Of a stretch of DNA of 40,863 nt, positions 7,697 to 16,841 are shown in pieces. Numbering within the stretch: the stretch's first letter is position 1; every line of letters starts with the position of its first letter. Made by a program: the position numbers and the translations under genes. The notes beneath the pieces are model-generated. The model was given only the letters and a program-made list of their open reading frames with translations. It searched no databases and was not told the origin of the DNA. Source of the stretch: Bradyrhizobium elkanii WSM2783 (GTDB lineage: Bacteria; Pseudomonadota; Alphaproteobacteria; Rhizobiales; Xanthobacteraceae); contig NZ_AXAP01000074.1 in assembly GCF_000472865.1 (NCBI RefSeq), positions 1 to 40,863 on the forward strand. The letters are read 5' to 3'.

Positions 7697-10600
7697 ATGA
7701 ATCGCATCGATCGTCCTCCGCTCAATCGAGTTCTTCGCGTTGTCGAGGACACGGTGCTGATTGCTGCAAGGAGGCTGTTTTCCTGGCTTGTGAATGGCGC
7801 GTTCGGTAACGCGCTTCTTGGCCGGGAATTCTCCGGCTGCCGGGCCGCGGCCTGCGCTGCCGCGGCGGTGCTCCTGATCTCGCCGTTGTCCGTGGGACAG
7901 GCATTCGCGCAGACGGGGACAACGACAGCGATAGCCTCAAGTGTCAATCCAGCGACCTATCCGCAGAGCGAGGGTTTCCTGGCGACTGTGACGAGCACCA
8001 GCACGATCAGCGAGGGGAGCGTCACATTCCGTGCCGACGGCAGCACCATTGCCAGCTGCGGTGCACAACCTGTTTCGAACGGTGCAGCAATCTGCATCAT
8101 CGAACTCGCGGCCGGCAGCCATTCGATCCAGGCTCTCTACAATGGAAGCACGAACTTTGCGCCGAGCACCTCGCCCACGCTGACCCAGATCGTCAATTCG
8201 CCGGTGACGGCGATCCAGTCAATACCGTCGGAAACGCTGACCGCGAACATGGCGGCGCCGAGCTTCATGCCGGTGGCCGGCAGCGGCGGCACGGCACCGT
8301 TGAGCTACTCCATCTCGCCGAGCCTGCCCGCGGGCCTTAATTTCATCACCTCCAACGGCGTCATCACCGGCACGCCGACCGCGACGATCGGCCCGACGAC
8401 ATTCACGGTGACGGTGACCGACGCCAACAACCAAACCGCGAGCAATACCTTCGAGCTGATGGTGAGCCCGCCCGTTATCGCGTTCTCGGTGATCGCCTCC
8501 AAAGCCCTGACGCAGAACGCCGCGACGGCGAGCTTCATACCGGTAACGAGCGCCGGCGGCACGCCCCCGCTCGCCTACAGCATTTCGCCGACTCTGCCGA
8601 CCGGCCTCAACTTTAACACGTCCACCGGCGCGATCAGCGGCGCCCCGAGCGTGACCCTTGCCACAACCAGCTTCTCGGTGACGGTGACTGACGCCCGCGG
8701 CTCGTTCGCTTCGAGCTCGTTTGCGCTTACGGTCAACCCCGCGGTGACGGCGTTCCAGTCGGTCGCCTCGAAGATGCTGACGCAAAATGTTTGGACGAGC
8801 TTCACCCCGGTGACCGGCGGCGGTGGCACATCCCCCTTGTCCTACAGCATCTCGCCGAGCCTCCCCGCCGGCCTCAACTTCGACACCAACAGCGGCGCGA
8901 TTACCGGCGCGCCGAGCGTGGCCCAGGCCACGACCAGCTTCACGGTGACGGTGACAGACGCCTACGGCTCGACCAACTCGAATTCGTTCACTCTCAAGGT
9001 GAACTCGGCGGTCACGGCGAGCCAGTCGGTCAGCTCGAAGGCGCTGACGCAAAATGTTTCAACGAGCTTCACCCCGGTGATCGGCGGCGGTGGCACGACA
9101 CCCTTGTCCTACAACATCTCGCCAAGCCTGCCCACGGGGCTCGCCTTCAACACCTCCACCGGCGCGATCACCGGTACCCCAAGCGTGACCCTGGCCACGA
9201 CCAGCTTCACGGTGACGGTGACCGACAACAACAATGCGACGGCGACCAATACATTCATCCTCACTGTCAATGGCGCCGTGACCGCGACGACAGCCGTCGC
9301 CTCGACCACGCTGACCGTCAATCGTCCTGCCACGAGTTTCACGCCGGTGACCGGCGCGGGCGGAACGCCCCCATTGACTTACAGCGTGTCGCCGACACTG
9401 CCGGCCGGATTGAGCTTCAACACCACAAGCGGCGCGATCACGGGAACGCCGACCGCAGCGATCGCCGCAACGACATTCACCGTCACCGTGACCGATCAGA
9501 ACAGTGCGACGGCCGCCAATACATTCAGCCTCGCCGTCAACGGCGCCGTCACCGCGGCGACGGCCGTCGCCTCCACCACGCTGACCGTCAATCGCCCCGC
9601 CACCAGTTTCACCCCGGTGACTGGCGGGGGCGGAACGGTCCCATTGACTTTCACCGTGTCGCCGACGCTGCCGGCTGGATTGAGCTTCAACACCGCGAGC
9701 GGTACGATCACCGGCACCCCGACCGCGACGATCGGTCCGACGATGTTCACCGTGACGGTGACCGACACCAACAACGCCACGGCAACCAATACATTCATCC
9801 TCACCGTCAACGCGGCCGTGACCGCAACGACCGCCATTGCCTGGACCGCGCTGACCGTCAATCGTCTCGCAACGAGTTTCACGCCGGTGACAGGCAGCGG
9901 CGGCGCGGCGCCGCTCACCTACAGCATTTCGCCGACGCTGCCGACCGGCCTTTTCATGAATCCCAGTAACGGCGCGATCATCGGTATGCCGGTCGCGACA
10001 ATCACCGCGACGACATTCACCGTGACGGTGACCGACAACGATCATGCGACCGCGACCAATACATTCAGCCTCACCGTCAATGCCGCCGTGACCGCGGCGA
10101 CGGCCGTCGCCTCCACCACGCTGACCGTCAATCGCCCCGCCACCAGTTTCACGCCGGTGATCGGCGCAGGCGGAACGAACCCACTAACCTACAGCGTGTC
10201 GCCGACACTGCCGGCCGGCCTCTCCATCAACCCCAATACCGGCGCAATCACCGGCACACCGACCGCGCCGATCACTGCGACGCCATTCACGGTGACGGTG
10301 ACCGATGCCGATAACGTCAGCGCAAGCAATACATTCAGCCTTACCGTCAATGGCGCCGTGACCGCGACGACGGCCGTCGCGTCGGCCACGCTGACCGTCA
10401 ATCGCCCCGCCGCGAGTTTCACGCCGGTGACCGGCGCAGGCGGAACGGCCCCATTGACTTACAGCGTGTCGCCGACGCTGCCGGCCGGTCTGAGCTTCAA
10501 CACCGCCAGCGGTGCGATCACGGGCACGCCGACCGCGGCGATCGGTGCGACGACATTCACGGTGACCGTGACCGACGCCAACAGCGCAATGGCAACGGCG

Positions 10601-13168
10601 AATTTCAGCCTCACCGTCAATGGGGCCGTGACCGCTACGACCGCCGTCGCCTCGACCGCACTGACCGTCAATCGTGCCGCCACAACGTTCACGCCGGTGA
10701 CCGGCGCGGGCGGCACCGGCGCGCTGACCTACAGCGTGTCGCCGACGCTGCCGGCCGGCCTGAGTTTCAGCCCCGCCAGTGGCGCGATCACGGGCACCCC
10801 GACCGCGACCATCGCCGCGACCACATTCACCGTGACCGTGACCGATGCCAACGGCGCGGCCGCCACGGCGAATTTCAGCCTCACCGTCAACGGCGCCGTG
10901 ACCGCAACGACCGCCGTGGCCTCAGCCACGCTGACCGCCAACCGTGCCGCTACCAGTTTCATACCGGTGACCGGATCGGGCGGCACGGGCGCGTTGACCT
11001 ACAGCGTGGCGCCGACGCTGCCGGCCGGTCTGAGTTTCAACCCCGCCAGCGGCGCGATCACGGGCACGCCGACCGCAACCATCGCCGCGACCACATTCAC
11101 CGTGACCGTGACCGACGCCAACAACGCCGCCGCTACGGCGAACTTCAGCCTCTCCGTCAACGGCGCCGTGACCGCGACGACCGCCGTCGCCTCGACGTCG
11201 ATGACCGTCAACCGCGCCGCCACCGGCTTCACGCCGGTGACCGGATCGGGCGGCACCGGCGCGCTGACCTACAGCGTGGCGCCGACGCTGCCGGCTGGTC
11301 TCAGCTTCAACACCGCGAGCGGTGCGATCACCGGCACGCCGACCGCAACCATCGCCGCGACGACCTTCACGGTGACCGTGACCGACGCCAACAATGCGAC
11401 GGCGTCAGCCAATTTCAGCCTTTCGGTCGACGGCACGGTGACCGCGACGACCGCCGTCCCCTCGACCACGCTGATCGTCAACCGTCCCGCCACCAGTTTC
11501 ACGCCGGTCACCGGCGCGGGCGGCAGCGGTGCGTTGACCTACAGCGTGGCGCCGACGCTGCCGGCGGGTCTCAGCTTCAACACCACGAGCGGCGCGATCA
11601 CCGGCACGCCAAGCGTCGCAAGCGCCGGCGCGACCTACGCCGTGACCGTCACGGACGCCAACAATGCGACGGCGACTGCGATCTTCAGCCTCACCGTCGG
11701 TGTCGGCGCAACCACGGCCGCGCTCGCCTCGTCGCAGAATCCCAGCAGCTTCGGCCAGGCGGTGACGTTCACCGCCACCATCAGTGGCGTCGGCGGCACG
11801 CCCGGCGGCACCGTGACCTTCAACGATGCCGGCACTGCCATCGGCATTGCCACGCTGTCAGGCGGCGTTGCGGCCCTCACCATCTCGACGCTGAAAACGG
11901 GAACACACACCATCACTGCGGTTTATGGCGGCAACGGCACGTTCGCTCCAAGCACCTCGCCCGCGCTGACGCAGACCGTCAACATTCCCGCCGACAGCGT
12001 CAAACTCCACGCCTTGCAGGTCAACGTCACCAAGGTGGTGGCTCAGGGTTCGGGACAGGCGATTTCCGGAGCGATCGACGGCGCGATCGCCGACGGATTT
12101 GCCGACGGCGGCACGCTGCTGACGCCGAGCGCGACCGGCATCCATTTCAATTTCGCTGCCGATCCCTCCGAGGAGAGCGATGCGGGCATGGCGGGCTTCG
12201 GCGCGAGCGACGCCACCGCCAACAGTTCCACCCACGCCACCGGAAACGATCCGATGGGCCGGCAGCGCGAGGGCCGGATCGACAATGCCTTCGCAGCCCT
12301 CGATCGGCAGGCGGCGAACAAGGCGCCGCCGAAGAAGTTCCGCGAACAAAAGAACTGGCTGTTCTGGATCGATGTCCGCGGCACCGGCCTCGACCGTTTT
12401 ACGTCGACGACGACGGCGGTCGGGGTGACCACGACGGCCGCCCCGCTCCACGGCCTTCAGGTCAATGCCCTTATGGGGCTGACCTACAAGGCGGCCCCGA
12501 ATTTCCTGGTCGGCGTGCTCGGCGGCTACGAGACGTTCAATTACACCGAGCAGGACATCAACGGCAAACTGACCGGCGATGGCTGGACCGTGGGCTCCTA
12601 TACGGGCTGGAAGATCACCCCGACGCTGCGCTACGACGCGGCGGTGGCCTATTCGGCCATCGGCTATGACGGCGTGGCCGGCACCGCGCAGGGCAACTTC
12701 AAGGGCCAGCGCTGGCTGATCTCGACGGGCCTGACGGGAAGCTACAAGGCGGCGGGCTTCGAGATCGAGCCGTCGGCGAAGGTCTATGCCCTCTGGGAGA
12801 ACGAGGGCGCCTATGTCGACTCGCTCGGCACCCAGCAGGCGAGACACGACTTCTCCACCGGGCGAGCCTCCGCCGGCACCAAGGTGACCTATCCCTTTGC
12901 CTGGAGCGACACGATCTCGCTCGCGCCCTATCTCGGCATCTACGGCGACTATTATTTTAACCAGGACAAGGCCGATGCGCTCGTGGCCGCAGGCAGTGTC
13001 CCGCTTGCCTCGACGCCGCTGCTCGAGGGCAAGTCGGCCCGCGTGACCGGTGGCCTCGGCATCAAGTTCGCATCCGGCGGGATGCTTGGTCTCGGCGCCG
13101 AATATGGCGGCATGGGCAGCGGCTTCAAGATCTGGACCATGACAGCGAAAGCCCACGTACCGTTCTGA
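7697..13168 (+). CDS. giant autotransporter with 13 tandem Ig-like (He_PIG-type) repeats
   Basis: This is a type V secreted surface protein of about 1823 residues. An unusually long signal region (MNRIDRPPLNRVLRVVEDTV to QAFAQ, about 74 residues) holds a hydrophobic core. One Ig-like repeat (VNPATYPQSEGF; FAPSTSPTLTQIVN) follows. Then come 13 tandem repeats of about 90 residues (8204 to about 11702), each with SYSxSPxLPAGLxF, GAITGTPT and TFTVTVTDANN, the hallmark of putative-Ig (He_PIG/cadherin-like) domains. A second Ig-like repeat matching the first (FAPSTSPALTQTVN) precedes a linker and an autotransporter beta domain from about residue 1553, starting NWLFWIDVRGTGLDRF and ending in the expected Phe. 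It probably acts as an adhesin or surface stalk. The frame is open back to 7559, but the ATG at 7697 best fits the signal region. Repeats 5-13 are very alike, so recent expansion is likely. Confidence 0.9.
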   Translation: MNRIDRPPLNRVLRVVEDTVLIAARRLFSWLVNGAFGNALLGREFSGCRAAACAAAAVLLISPLSVGQAFAQTGTTTAIASSVNPATYPQSEGFLATVTSTSTISEGSVTFRADGSTIASCGAQPVSNGAAICIIELAAGSHSIQALYNGSTNFAPSTSPTLTQIVNSPVTAIQSIPSETLTANMAAPSFMPVAGSGGTAPLSYSISPSLPAGLNFITSNGVITGTPTATIGPTTFTVTVTDANNQTASNTFELMVSPPVIAFSVIASKALTQNAATASFIPVTSAGGTPPLAYSISPTLPTGLNFNTSTGAISGAPSVTLATTSFSVTVTDARGSFASSSFALTVNPAVTAFQSVASKMLTQNVWTSFTPVTGGGGTSPLSYSISPSLPAGLNFDTNSGAITGAPSVAQATTSFTVTVTDAYGSTNSNSFTLKVNSAVTASQSVSSKALTQNVSTSFTPVIGGGGTTPLSYNISPSLPTGLAFNTSTGAITGTPSVTLATTSFTVTVTDNNNATATNTFILTVNGAVTATTAVASTTLTVNRPATSFTPVTGAGGTPPLTYSVSPTLPAGLSFNTTSGAITGTPTAAIAATTFTVTVTDQNSATAANTFSLAVNGAVTAATAVASTTLTVNRPATSFTPVTGGGGTVPLTFTVSPTLPAGLSFNTASGTITGTPTATIGPTMFTVTVTDTNNATATNTFILTVNAAVTATTAIAWTALTVNRLATSFTPVTGSGGAAPLTYSISPTLPTGLFMNPSNGAIIGMPVATITATTFTVTVTDNDHATATNTFSLTVNAAVTAATAVASTTLTVNRPATSFTPVIGAGGTNPLTYSVSPTLPAGLSINPNTGAITGTPTAPITATPFTVTVTDADNVSASNTFSLTVNGAVTATTAVASATLTVNRPAASFTPVTGAGGTAPLTYSVSPTLPAGLSFNTASGAITGTPTAAIGATTFTVTVTDANSAMATANFSLTVNGAVTATTAVASTALTVNRAATTFTPVTGAGGTGALTYSVSPTLPAGLSFSPASGAITGTPTATIAATTFTVTVTDANGAAATANFSLTVNGAVTATTAVASATLTANRAATSFIPVTGSGGTGALTYSVAPTLPAGLSFNPASGAITGTPTATIAATTFTVTVTDANNAAATANFSLSVNGAVTATTAVASTSMTVNRAATGFTPVTGSGGTGALTYSVAPTLPAGLSFNTASGAITGTPTATIAATTFTVTVTDANNATASANFSLSVDGTVTATTAVPSTTLIVNRPATSFTPVTGAGGSGALTYSVAPTLPAGLSFNTTSGAITGTPSVASAGATYAVTVTDANNATATAIFSLTVGVGATTAALASSQNPSSFGQAVTFTATISGVGGTPGGTVTFNDAGTAIGIATLSGGVAALTISTLKTGTHTITAVYGGNGTFAPSTSPALTQTVNIPADSVKLHALQVNVTKVVAQGSGQAISGAIDGAIADGFADGGTLLTPSATGIHFNFAADPSEESDAGMAGFGASDATANSSTHATGNDPMGRQREGRIDNAFAALDRQAANKAPPKKFREQKNWLFWIDVRGTGLDRFTSTTTAVGVTTTAAPLHGLQVNALMGLTYKAAPNFLVGVLGGYETFNYTEQDINGKLTGDGWTVGSYTGWKITPTLRYDAAVAYSAIGYDGVAGTAQGNFKGQRWLISTGLTGSYKAAGFEIEPSAKVYALWENEGAYVDSLGTQQARHDFSTGRASAGTKVTYPFAWSDTISLAPYLGIYGDYYFNQDKADALVAAGSVPLASTPLLEGKSARVTGGLGIKFASGGMLGLGAEYGGMGSGFKIWTMTAKAHVPF
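8204..11702 (+). repeat. 13 x ~270-bp coding tandem repeat
   Basis: Units begin with codons for (A/P)VTA and run about 267-270 bp. Units 1-4 (starting about 8204, 8474, 8744 and 9011) are more diverged, with IQS, FSV, FQS and SQS after the VTA or VIA opening. Units 5-13 (from about 9278) share TTAVASTTLTVNRxATSFTP. Length differences are whole codons, so the reading frame is preserved throughout. Confidence 0.85.
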
Positions 13169-13500
13169 TGCGATCCACAGAAGCGCGGTCATTTGCGCCC
13201 GTTCGCGCCCTAAGCTGACGAACGCAATCGTGCTCCGGCGTGGAAAAGTGTCGTTGGGTTCGCGATTCAGAACAAAACCAAGGGCCTGTCGACATCACGG
13301 CGGTGCATCTGAGAATAAGACACGTCCGAGACATCGGGGGTTCGAGTCACTGGTCCGCTACATCGCGATACCCACTATCGCGGGAGCCCTGTTTTCTGAC
13401 CGGAGGGCAGCCTAACTCGCGAGGTGGCCGCTTGATAGCTCGTCAAAAGCCGCCGTTCGCGCGCGCGATTCCTCGTCACTCAAAATGGTCGATGAATAGG
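13169..13500. other. intergenic after the autotransporter
   Basis: About 330 bp without a convincing gene. The right end (position 13500) is the 3' exon side of the group II intron remnant. A GGTTCGAGTC string at 13339 resembles a tRNA T-loop but has no pairing stem or cloverleaf. I see no clear terminator. Confidence 0.35.
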
Positions 13501-13572
13501 GTCGAGTAGAGGCGTCGATCGCTCGACGCCCCCCTCACAGCTCCGGACGTGCAGCTTTCCCGCATCCGGCTC
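13501..13572 (-). ncRNA. group II intron ribozyme domains V and VI (3' end)
   Basis: On the minus strand, 13572-13540 reads as domain V. It starts GAGCCGGATGCGGGAAAG, has a GAAA tetraloop, and has a returning strand CACGTCCGGAGC with one bulged base; the catalytic AGC triad is present. Domain VI follows as a perfect 8-bp hairpin (GGCGTCGA / TCGACGCC, 13511-13530), and the intron would end with CTCTACTCGAC near 13501. This sits just downstream of the reverse-transcriptase remnant, as expected for a bacterial group II intron. The exact 3' splice site is inferred. Confidence 0.8.
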
Positions 13573-13590
13573 CTCTGACGAGTAGCTTGA

Positions 13591-14425
13591 TCAGGCCATT
13601 TGGTGACGCCAGTCGCCTACATGCCCGATCGATATCGGGAAGACCTTCAGAATCGCGTTGAACCGCTCCCACGACAGCTTCGGCCGTTGGCTTCGCCGTA
13701 GCAGGACCCGCCGCCACGCCTTCATGACCTGAAGACGGAAGCGACCGAGGCAGGTGCTATTGCCAGGGATACCGAAGTAGGCGTAGTGCCCGCGTGAAGC
13801 CCAGGAAGTCGAACACCTCCGGCCGCGCCCTGCCCTTGCGCCGACGATTTTCTTCAGCAAACCGTCCGAACTCGATCAACCGCGTCTTGTCCTCATGGAG
13901 ATGAAGACCGAACTTGGCCAGTCGCTCCGCCAAGGCCGCTGTCATCGTCTCCGCATCCTGCCGTCGCTGGAATAGGAGCAGGTAGTCGTCGGCATATCGG
14001 ACCAGCCGTACTTGACCGGTCGCGTGCCGCCGCTTCCACTGCTCCACCCAGAGATCGAGCACATAATGCAAGAAGATGTTGGCGAGCAGCGGGCTGATGC
14101 CCGCGCCCTGGGGCGTTCCCTCCACCGTCTCGGCGTACACGCCACCCTCCAGGATGCCGGCACGGAGCCATTGGCCAATCAGCCGCGGGACTCTCGGGTC
14201 GGCAATCCTGTGCGCCAGCATCCGCAGCAGCCAGTCGTGGTCAACGCTGTCCAAGTATCTGCGGATGTCGGCATCGAGTACCCAGTTCACCGGCTCCGTT
14301 GTGATCGCTTCGCGCACCACCCGCAGTGCCTGATGAGCACTGCGTCTGGGTCGGAAGCCAAAGGAGCAATCGAGGAAGTCGGCTTCATAGATGGCGCTCA
14401 AGACCTCCGCCACCGCGTGGCCCAA
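13591..14425 (-). pseudogene. group II intron reverse transcriptase/maturase, 5'-deleted and frameshifted
   Basis: The remnant starts inside the RT domain (HAVAEVLSAIYEADFLDCSF, GFRPRRSAHQAL). It keeps the first catalytic Asp region (NWVLDADIRRYLDSVDHDWL), the EGTPQGAGISPLLANIFLHY block and the catalytic box LVRYADDYLLLF. Near 13780 the frame shifts: the first frame ends after VFDFLGFTR, and the neighbouring frame continues with HYAYFGIPGNSTCLGRFRLQ and the maturase X-domain stretch AWRRVLLRRSQRPKLSWERF. The N-terminal 80 or so residues of a normal protein are absent: just upstream the sequence changes to what looks like ribozyme domain I. No functional protein is expected. No HNH endonuclease domain is seen. 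Confidence 0.8.
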
Positions 14426-14640
14426 TACACACCCTGCACGCTTGCTGTCTACGCTTGGTCCTGCCGTTACCGGTTCGGACCCAAGACTCGCTACGAGGCG
14501 TCTGGCTAAGACCTACCTCGGCAGCACTTTCATCCGCTAGACATCATGAGCTTCTCCTGACGCACTTCAAATCCGGGAGGCGCAACCACCGATACCGACA
14601 TTCAGTTCGAGTTGCGATCTGATCGAGGGCTTTTCGTCCC
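14426..14640 (-). ncRNA. probable 5' ribozyme part (domain I) of the same group II intron
   Basis: Read on the minus strand, this stretch contains GCGGATGAAAGTGCTGCCGA, then AGGTAGGTCTTAGCCAGACG and GCGAGTCTTGGGTCCGAACC. These resemble domain I of bacterial group II introns, which lies several hundred bases before the maturase gene. Here it abuts the middle of the RT domain directly, implying an internal deletion of the rest of the ribozyme core and the start of the maturase gene. The intron's 5' end is not located with confidence. Assignment is by pattern only. Confidence 0.4.
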
Positions 14641-14838
14641 TTTTCACGTCCGAGCGTGCGGCTTGAGCTTCGCGCGCAACGTCATTTGTGCGGAGTCCGT
14701 CCTCCGACCCCACGTTCTAATGCTACGCTTTGCGTGGCGACCAAGGCAAACATCACGGAACTAGCTGCAACAGCCGCTGTCGCGCGATTCATTGGTTTGT
14801 TGCCACAGCGAACAGCCGGATACAGTGGAGAGGCAGTG

Positions 14839-14948
14839 TGGCGGAGAGAGTGTCAGTCAATCCCCGTTGAAAGATCAAGCATTTTCGACTTTCCACGAGC
14901 CAGACCCACCGTTTGAGCTACGGGAAAATGCAGTTTCGCCTCCGACAG
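14839..14948 (+). repeat. ~110-bp direct repeat, left copy (possible att site)
   Basis: This matches 36818-36930 in the same orientation, at roughly five bases in six. The first 22 bases are identical, and the only length difference is one 3-base gap. The outer end TGGCGGAGAGAG is the reverse complement of the usual tRNA-Ser 3' end (CTCTCTCCGCCA). On the minus strand both copies also read as the end of an open frame (SEAKxHF ... SKMLxLSTGxD, stop). It abuts the stop codon of the HAD remnant at 14953. Confidence 0.7.
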
Positions 14949-14952
14949 GGGA

Positions 14953-15497
14953 TCACTTCTCGGCAGGGAAGATCGTTTTCCAATCGCCTTTCATATCGAC
15001 GATCGTCCATTTGGACGCCGTCGCCGCGTCGAGCGCCTTGTCAAGCTTGCCGACCTTCGACTGCCGGTCGTCGGCATATTCGCGTGCCGCATCGGTATGG
15101 TGGATGATGCCGGCGAAGCGCGGGCCTGCGCCCGCGACAGTCCACTGCAACATCTGCAAATCGCCGTCGGAATTGCCGAATGCGAAGATCGGGCGTCGGC
15201 CGATAAAGCGGTGTATGCCTGCGGGCTTGCCGGCGCCGTCATCGACGAATTCGATCTTGGGCAGTTTCAGGAGTTCGAGCCCGCCATTGGCCCCAATCTG
15301 GAATCTCATCGCACCGGAAGAGCCGACCACCTGCTCGGGCGGAATCCCGTGGGCGTTCTCCGCAACACACGCATGAATTCGATCCCGCCGCCGGAGACGA
15401 TGAACGTCTTGACAGCAGCCGATCCTCCGATCTGATCCGCCCGACCACGAGCCTGGCGCTCGCCGCCGACGCGCCTCACGCAAAGTTGCGCCCGCAC
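14953..15497 (-). pseudogene. HAD-family phosphatase, N-terminally truncated and frameshifted
   Basis: The C-terminal two thirds of a haloacid-dehalogenase-type hydrolase remain. VKTFIVSGGGIEFMRV carries the motif II Ser/Thr region in one frame. After a frameshift near 15385, HGIPPEQVVGSSG, KIEFVDDGAGKPAGIHRFIG and FAFGNSDGDLQMLQWT follow in the next frame. The FGNSDGDLQML stretch is motif IV with its acidic metal ligands. The N-terminal DxDxT nucleophile motif is missing altogether, so the product would be inactive. The reading ends TIFPAEK at 14953, directly beside the left direct repeat. Confidence 0.7.
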
Positions 15498-15852
15498 CGA
15501 GTCGGCATCCGGGCCGCGAACTGGAATAGCCGAATGGACACCGCTTTTCGGTGCTGTTCGGGCATTGGGACCTTTCTGCGGTGAACGGCTAGAACGAGAC
15601 CGGCGCGTTATGCCGCACGAGCACCTTCAATGGGTCATCCGTGGATTGCTCCATTGCCGAAGACAGCTTGCCCATAGCATCCGGCTTGGACACTCCAGCC
15701 TTCCGGTACCCCCTTGTCAGGTGCGCCCTTACCGAGCGAAGTAAGCTAAGCGCCTTGATCACGCCTCCCGAACCCTTCGATGTCGGCAACGACAAGCAAG
15801 AACGCTGCCAACTGATACGGTCGTCGAGCGCGCCTCAACGCCACTTGTTCGC
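15498..15852. other. intergenic with one unrecognised short frame
   Basis: A minus-strand frame at 15589-15795 ends VRHNAPVSF and could be the tail of a lost gene (SKPDAMGKLSSAMEQSTDDP), but I cannot name a family and it has no clear start signal. Nothing else stands out. Confidence 0.3.
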
Positions 15853-16416
15853 TCAAACCGCGACAAGTGCGCTCCGGAAACGACTTGCGTTCCTCACATA
15901 GTGAGGCGCGGTGGAAATGAATTCCTCCCGCTCCTGGTCGCTCAGAACCCGTCGCAGCTTGGCGGGAGCGCCGGTCCACAGCTCGCCGCACGCAATTCGT
16001 TTCCCGGCCGTCAGCAAGGCGCCTGCCGCGAGAACTCCTCCGCGTTCGATGACCGCCCCGTTCATGACTGTTGCGCCCATCCCGACGAATGCCTTGTCGT
16101 GGAGCTGGCAGCCATGGATGATGCAGGCATGGCCGATGGTGACATCATCGCCGATCACCGTCGAAAACTCGCCGGGATCGACATGCACGATCGTGCCGTC
16201 CTGGATGTTTGTGCGCTTGCCGATCTGAATGAGGTTGGCGTCACCACGCAGAACGCAGTGAAACCACACGCCCGATTCCGCGCCTATCCGCACGTCGCCG
16301 ATGATGGCGGCGGTCGGCGCGATCCATGCCGTCGTGTCGATGGACGGTTCGGCATCGCCCAAGCGGAAGATTGACGAGCCTTCAAAAGCTGCGCTCTGCC
16401 GTACGCTCACGTTCAT
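15853..16416 (-). CDS. gamma-class carbonic-anhydrase-like hexapeptide protein
   Basis: This 187-residue left-handed beta-helix protein belongs to the gamma-carbonic-anhydrase/PaaY/YrdA group. The hexapeptide pattern is clear from about residue 30 to 150 (AAIIGDVRIGAESGVWFHCV, LIQIGKRTNIQDGTIVHVDP, VTIGHACIIHGCQLHDKAFV). Three His ligands for the trimer-interface metal fit IVHVDP and IGHACIIHGC. Some relatives, such as PaaY, are thioesterases in aromatic-acid CoA pathways, which suits the acyl-CoA ligase upstream, but the sequence alone does not decide between thioesterase and carbonic anhydrase. It is the last gene of a tight minus-strand run, nine bases after the NTF2-like gene. Confidence 0.85.
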   Translation of the reverse strand: MNVSVRQSAAFEGSSIFRLGDAEPSIDTTAWIAPTAAIIGDVRIGAESGVWFHCVLRGDANLIQIGKRTNIQDGTIVHVDPGEFSTVIGDDVTIGHACIIHGCQLHDKAFVGMGATVMNGAVIERGGVLAAGALLTAGKRIACGELWTGAPAKLRRVLSDQEREEFISTAPHYVRNASRFRSALVAV

Positions 16417-16425
16417 ATCGACACC

Positions 16426-16818
16426 TCAGAGATAGTAGCTCTTGTGAATGATCTTCCACTCGCCCTTGCAGAAGGCGAGGTTGAAGAGATCCTGGCCGTC
16501 CAACGCCCTTGGCCCCATGACAAAGCTGAAGGCGACACGCACGCTGGCGAGATGATCGACGATCTGGACCTCGATCTCGCGCGCCTTTTCCTCGGCGTTG
16601 TCGTACTTCGCGTGAAGCGACCCGATCGATGCGACGAACTCGTCGAGCGTGATCGTCTTTATCTCGTCGCCCTTCACGTAATAGTGCTGGATGTTCGCCT
16701 TGGGGTGAAACGTCTCGCGAAACGCCTCCTCGTCCCAGGTCTTCACGGCGGTCAGGTATTTTGCGATCACCTGGCCAACGGCCTGCTTCTTCTGCTCGAT
16801 GGCTACACTGTCGGTCAC
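16426..16818 (-). CDS. NTF2-like (SnoaL/lumazine-binding-type fold) protein
   Basis: The protein has 130 residues with an alpha-helical start (VIAKYLTAVKTWDEEAFRET), a central strand region (FHPKANIQHYYVKGDEIKTI) and the long curved sheet (VRVAFSFVMGPRAL; LFNLAFCKGEWKIIHKSYYL). This is the NTF2-like cone fold used by small isomerases, dehydratases and ring-hydroxylating dioxygenase small subunits. The GTG at 16818 was chosen because AAGGAGAG lies seven bases before it; the frame upstream of it is shadow of the ligase gene. It follows the acyl-CoA ligase by about 23 bp, so co-transcription is likely. Substrate unknown. Confidence 0.75.
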   Translation of the reverse strand: MTDSVAIEQKKQAVGQVIAKYLTAVKTWDEEAFRETFHPKANIQHYYVKGDEIKTITLDEFVASIGSLHAKYDNAEEKAREIEVQIVDHLASVRVAFSFVMGPRALDGQDLFNLAFCKGEWKIIHKSYYL

Positions 16819-16841
16819 GACTTCTCTCCTTGATGAACCTG

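Noticed and set aside
8204..11702. Regular direct repeats considered as a CRISPR array
   Set aside because: The unit is 270 bp, fully coding and without unique spacers; it is a protein repeat.
8219..11916. Series of open minus-strand frames, one per repeat, opposite the autotransporter
   Set aside because: They recur with the 270-bp period and mirror the codon bias of the plus-strand repeats. They lack start signals and any family resemblance, so they are shadows.
13339..13348. GGTTCGAGTC resembling a tRNA T-loop
   Set aside because: No pairing T-stem, acceptor stem or anticodon arm can be drawn around it.
15589..15795. Minus-strand 68-codon frame ending VRHNAPVSF
   Set aside because: The end reads somewhat like protein but it has no recognisable family, domain or start signal; too weak to list as a gene.
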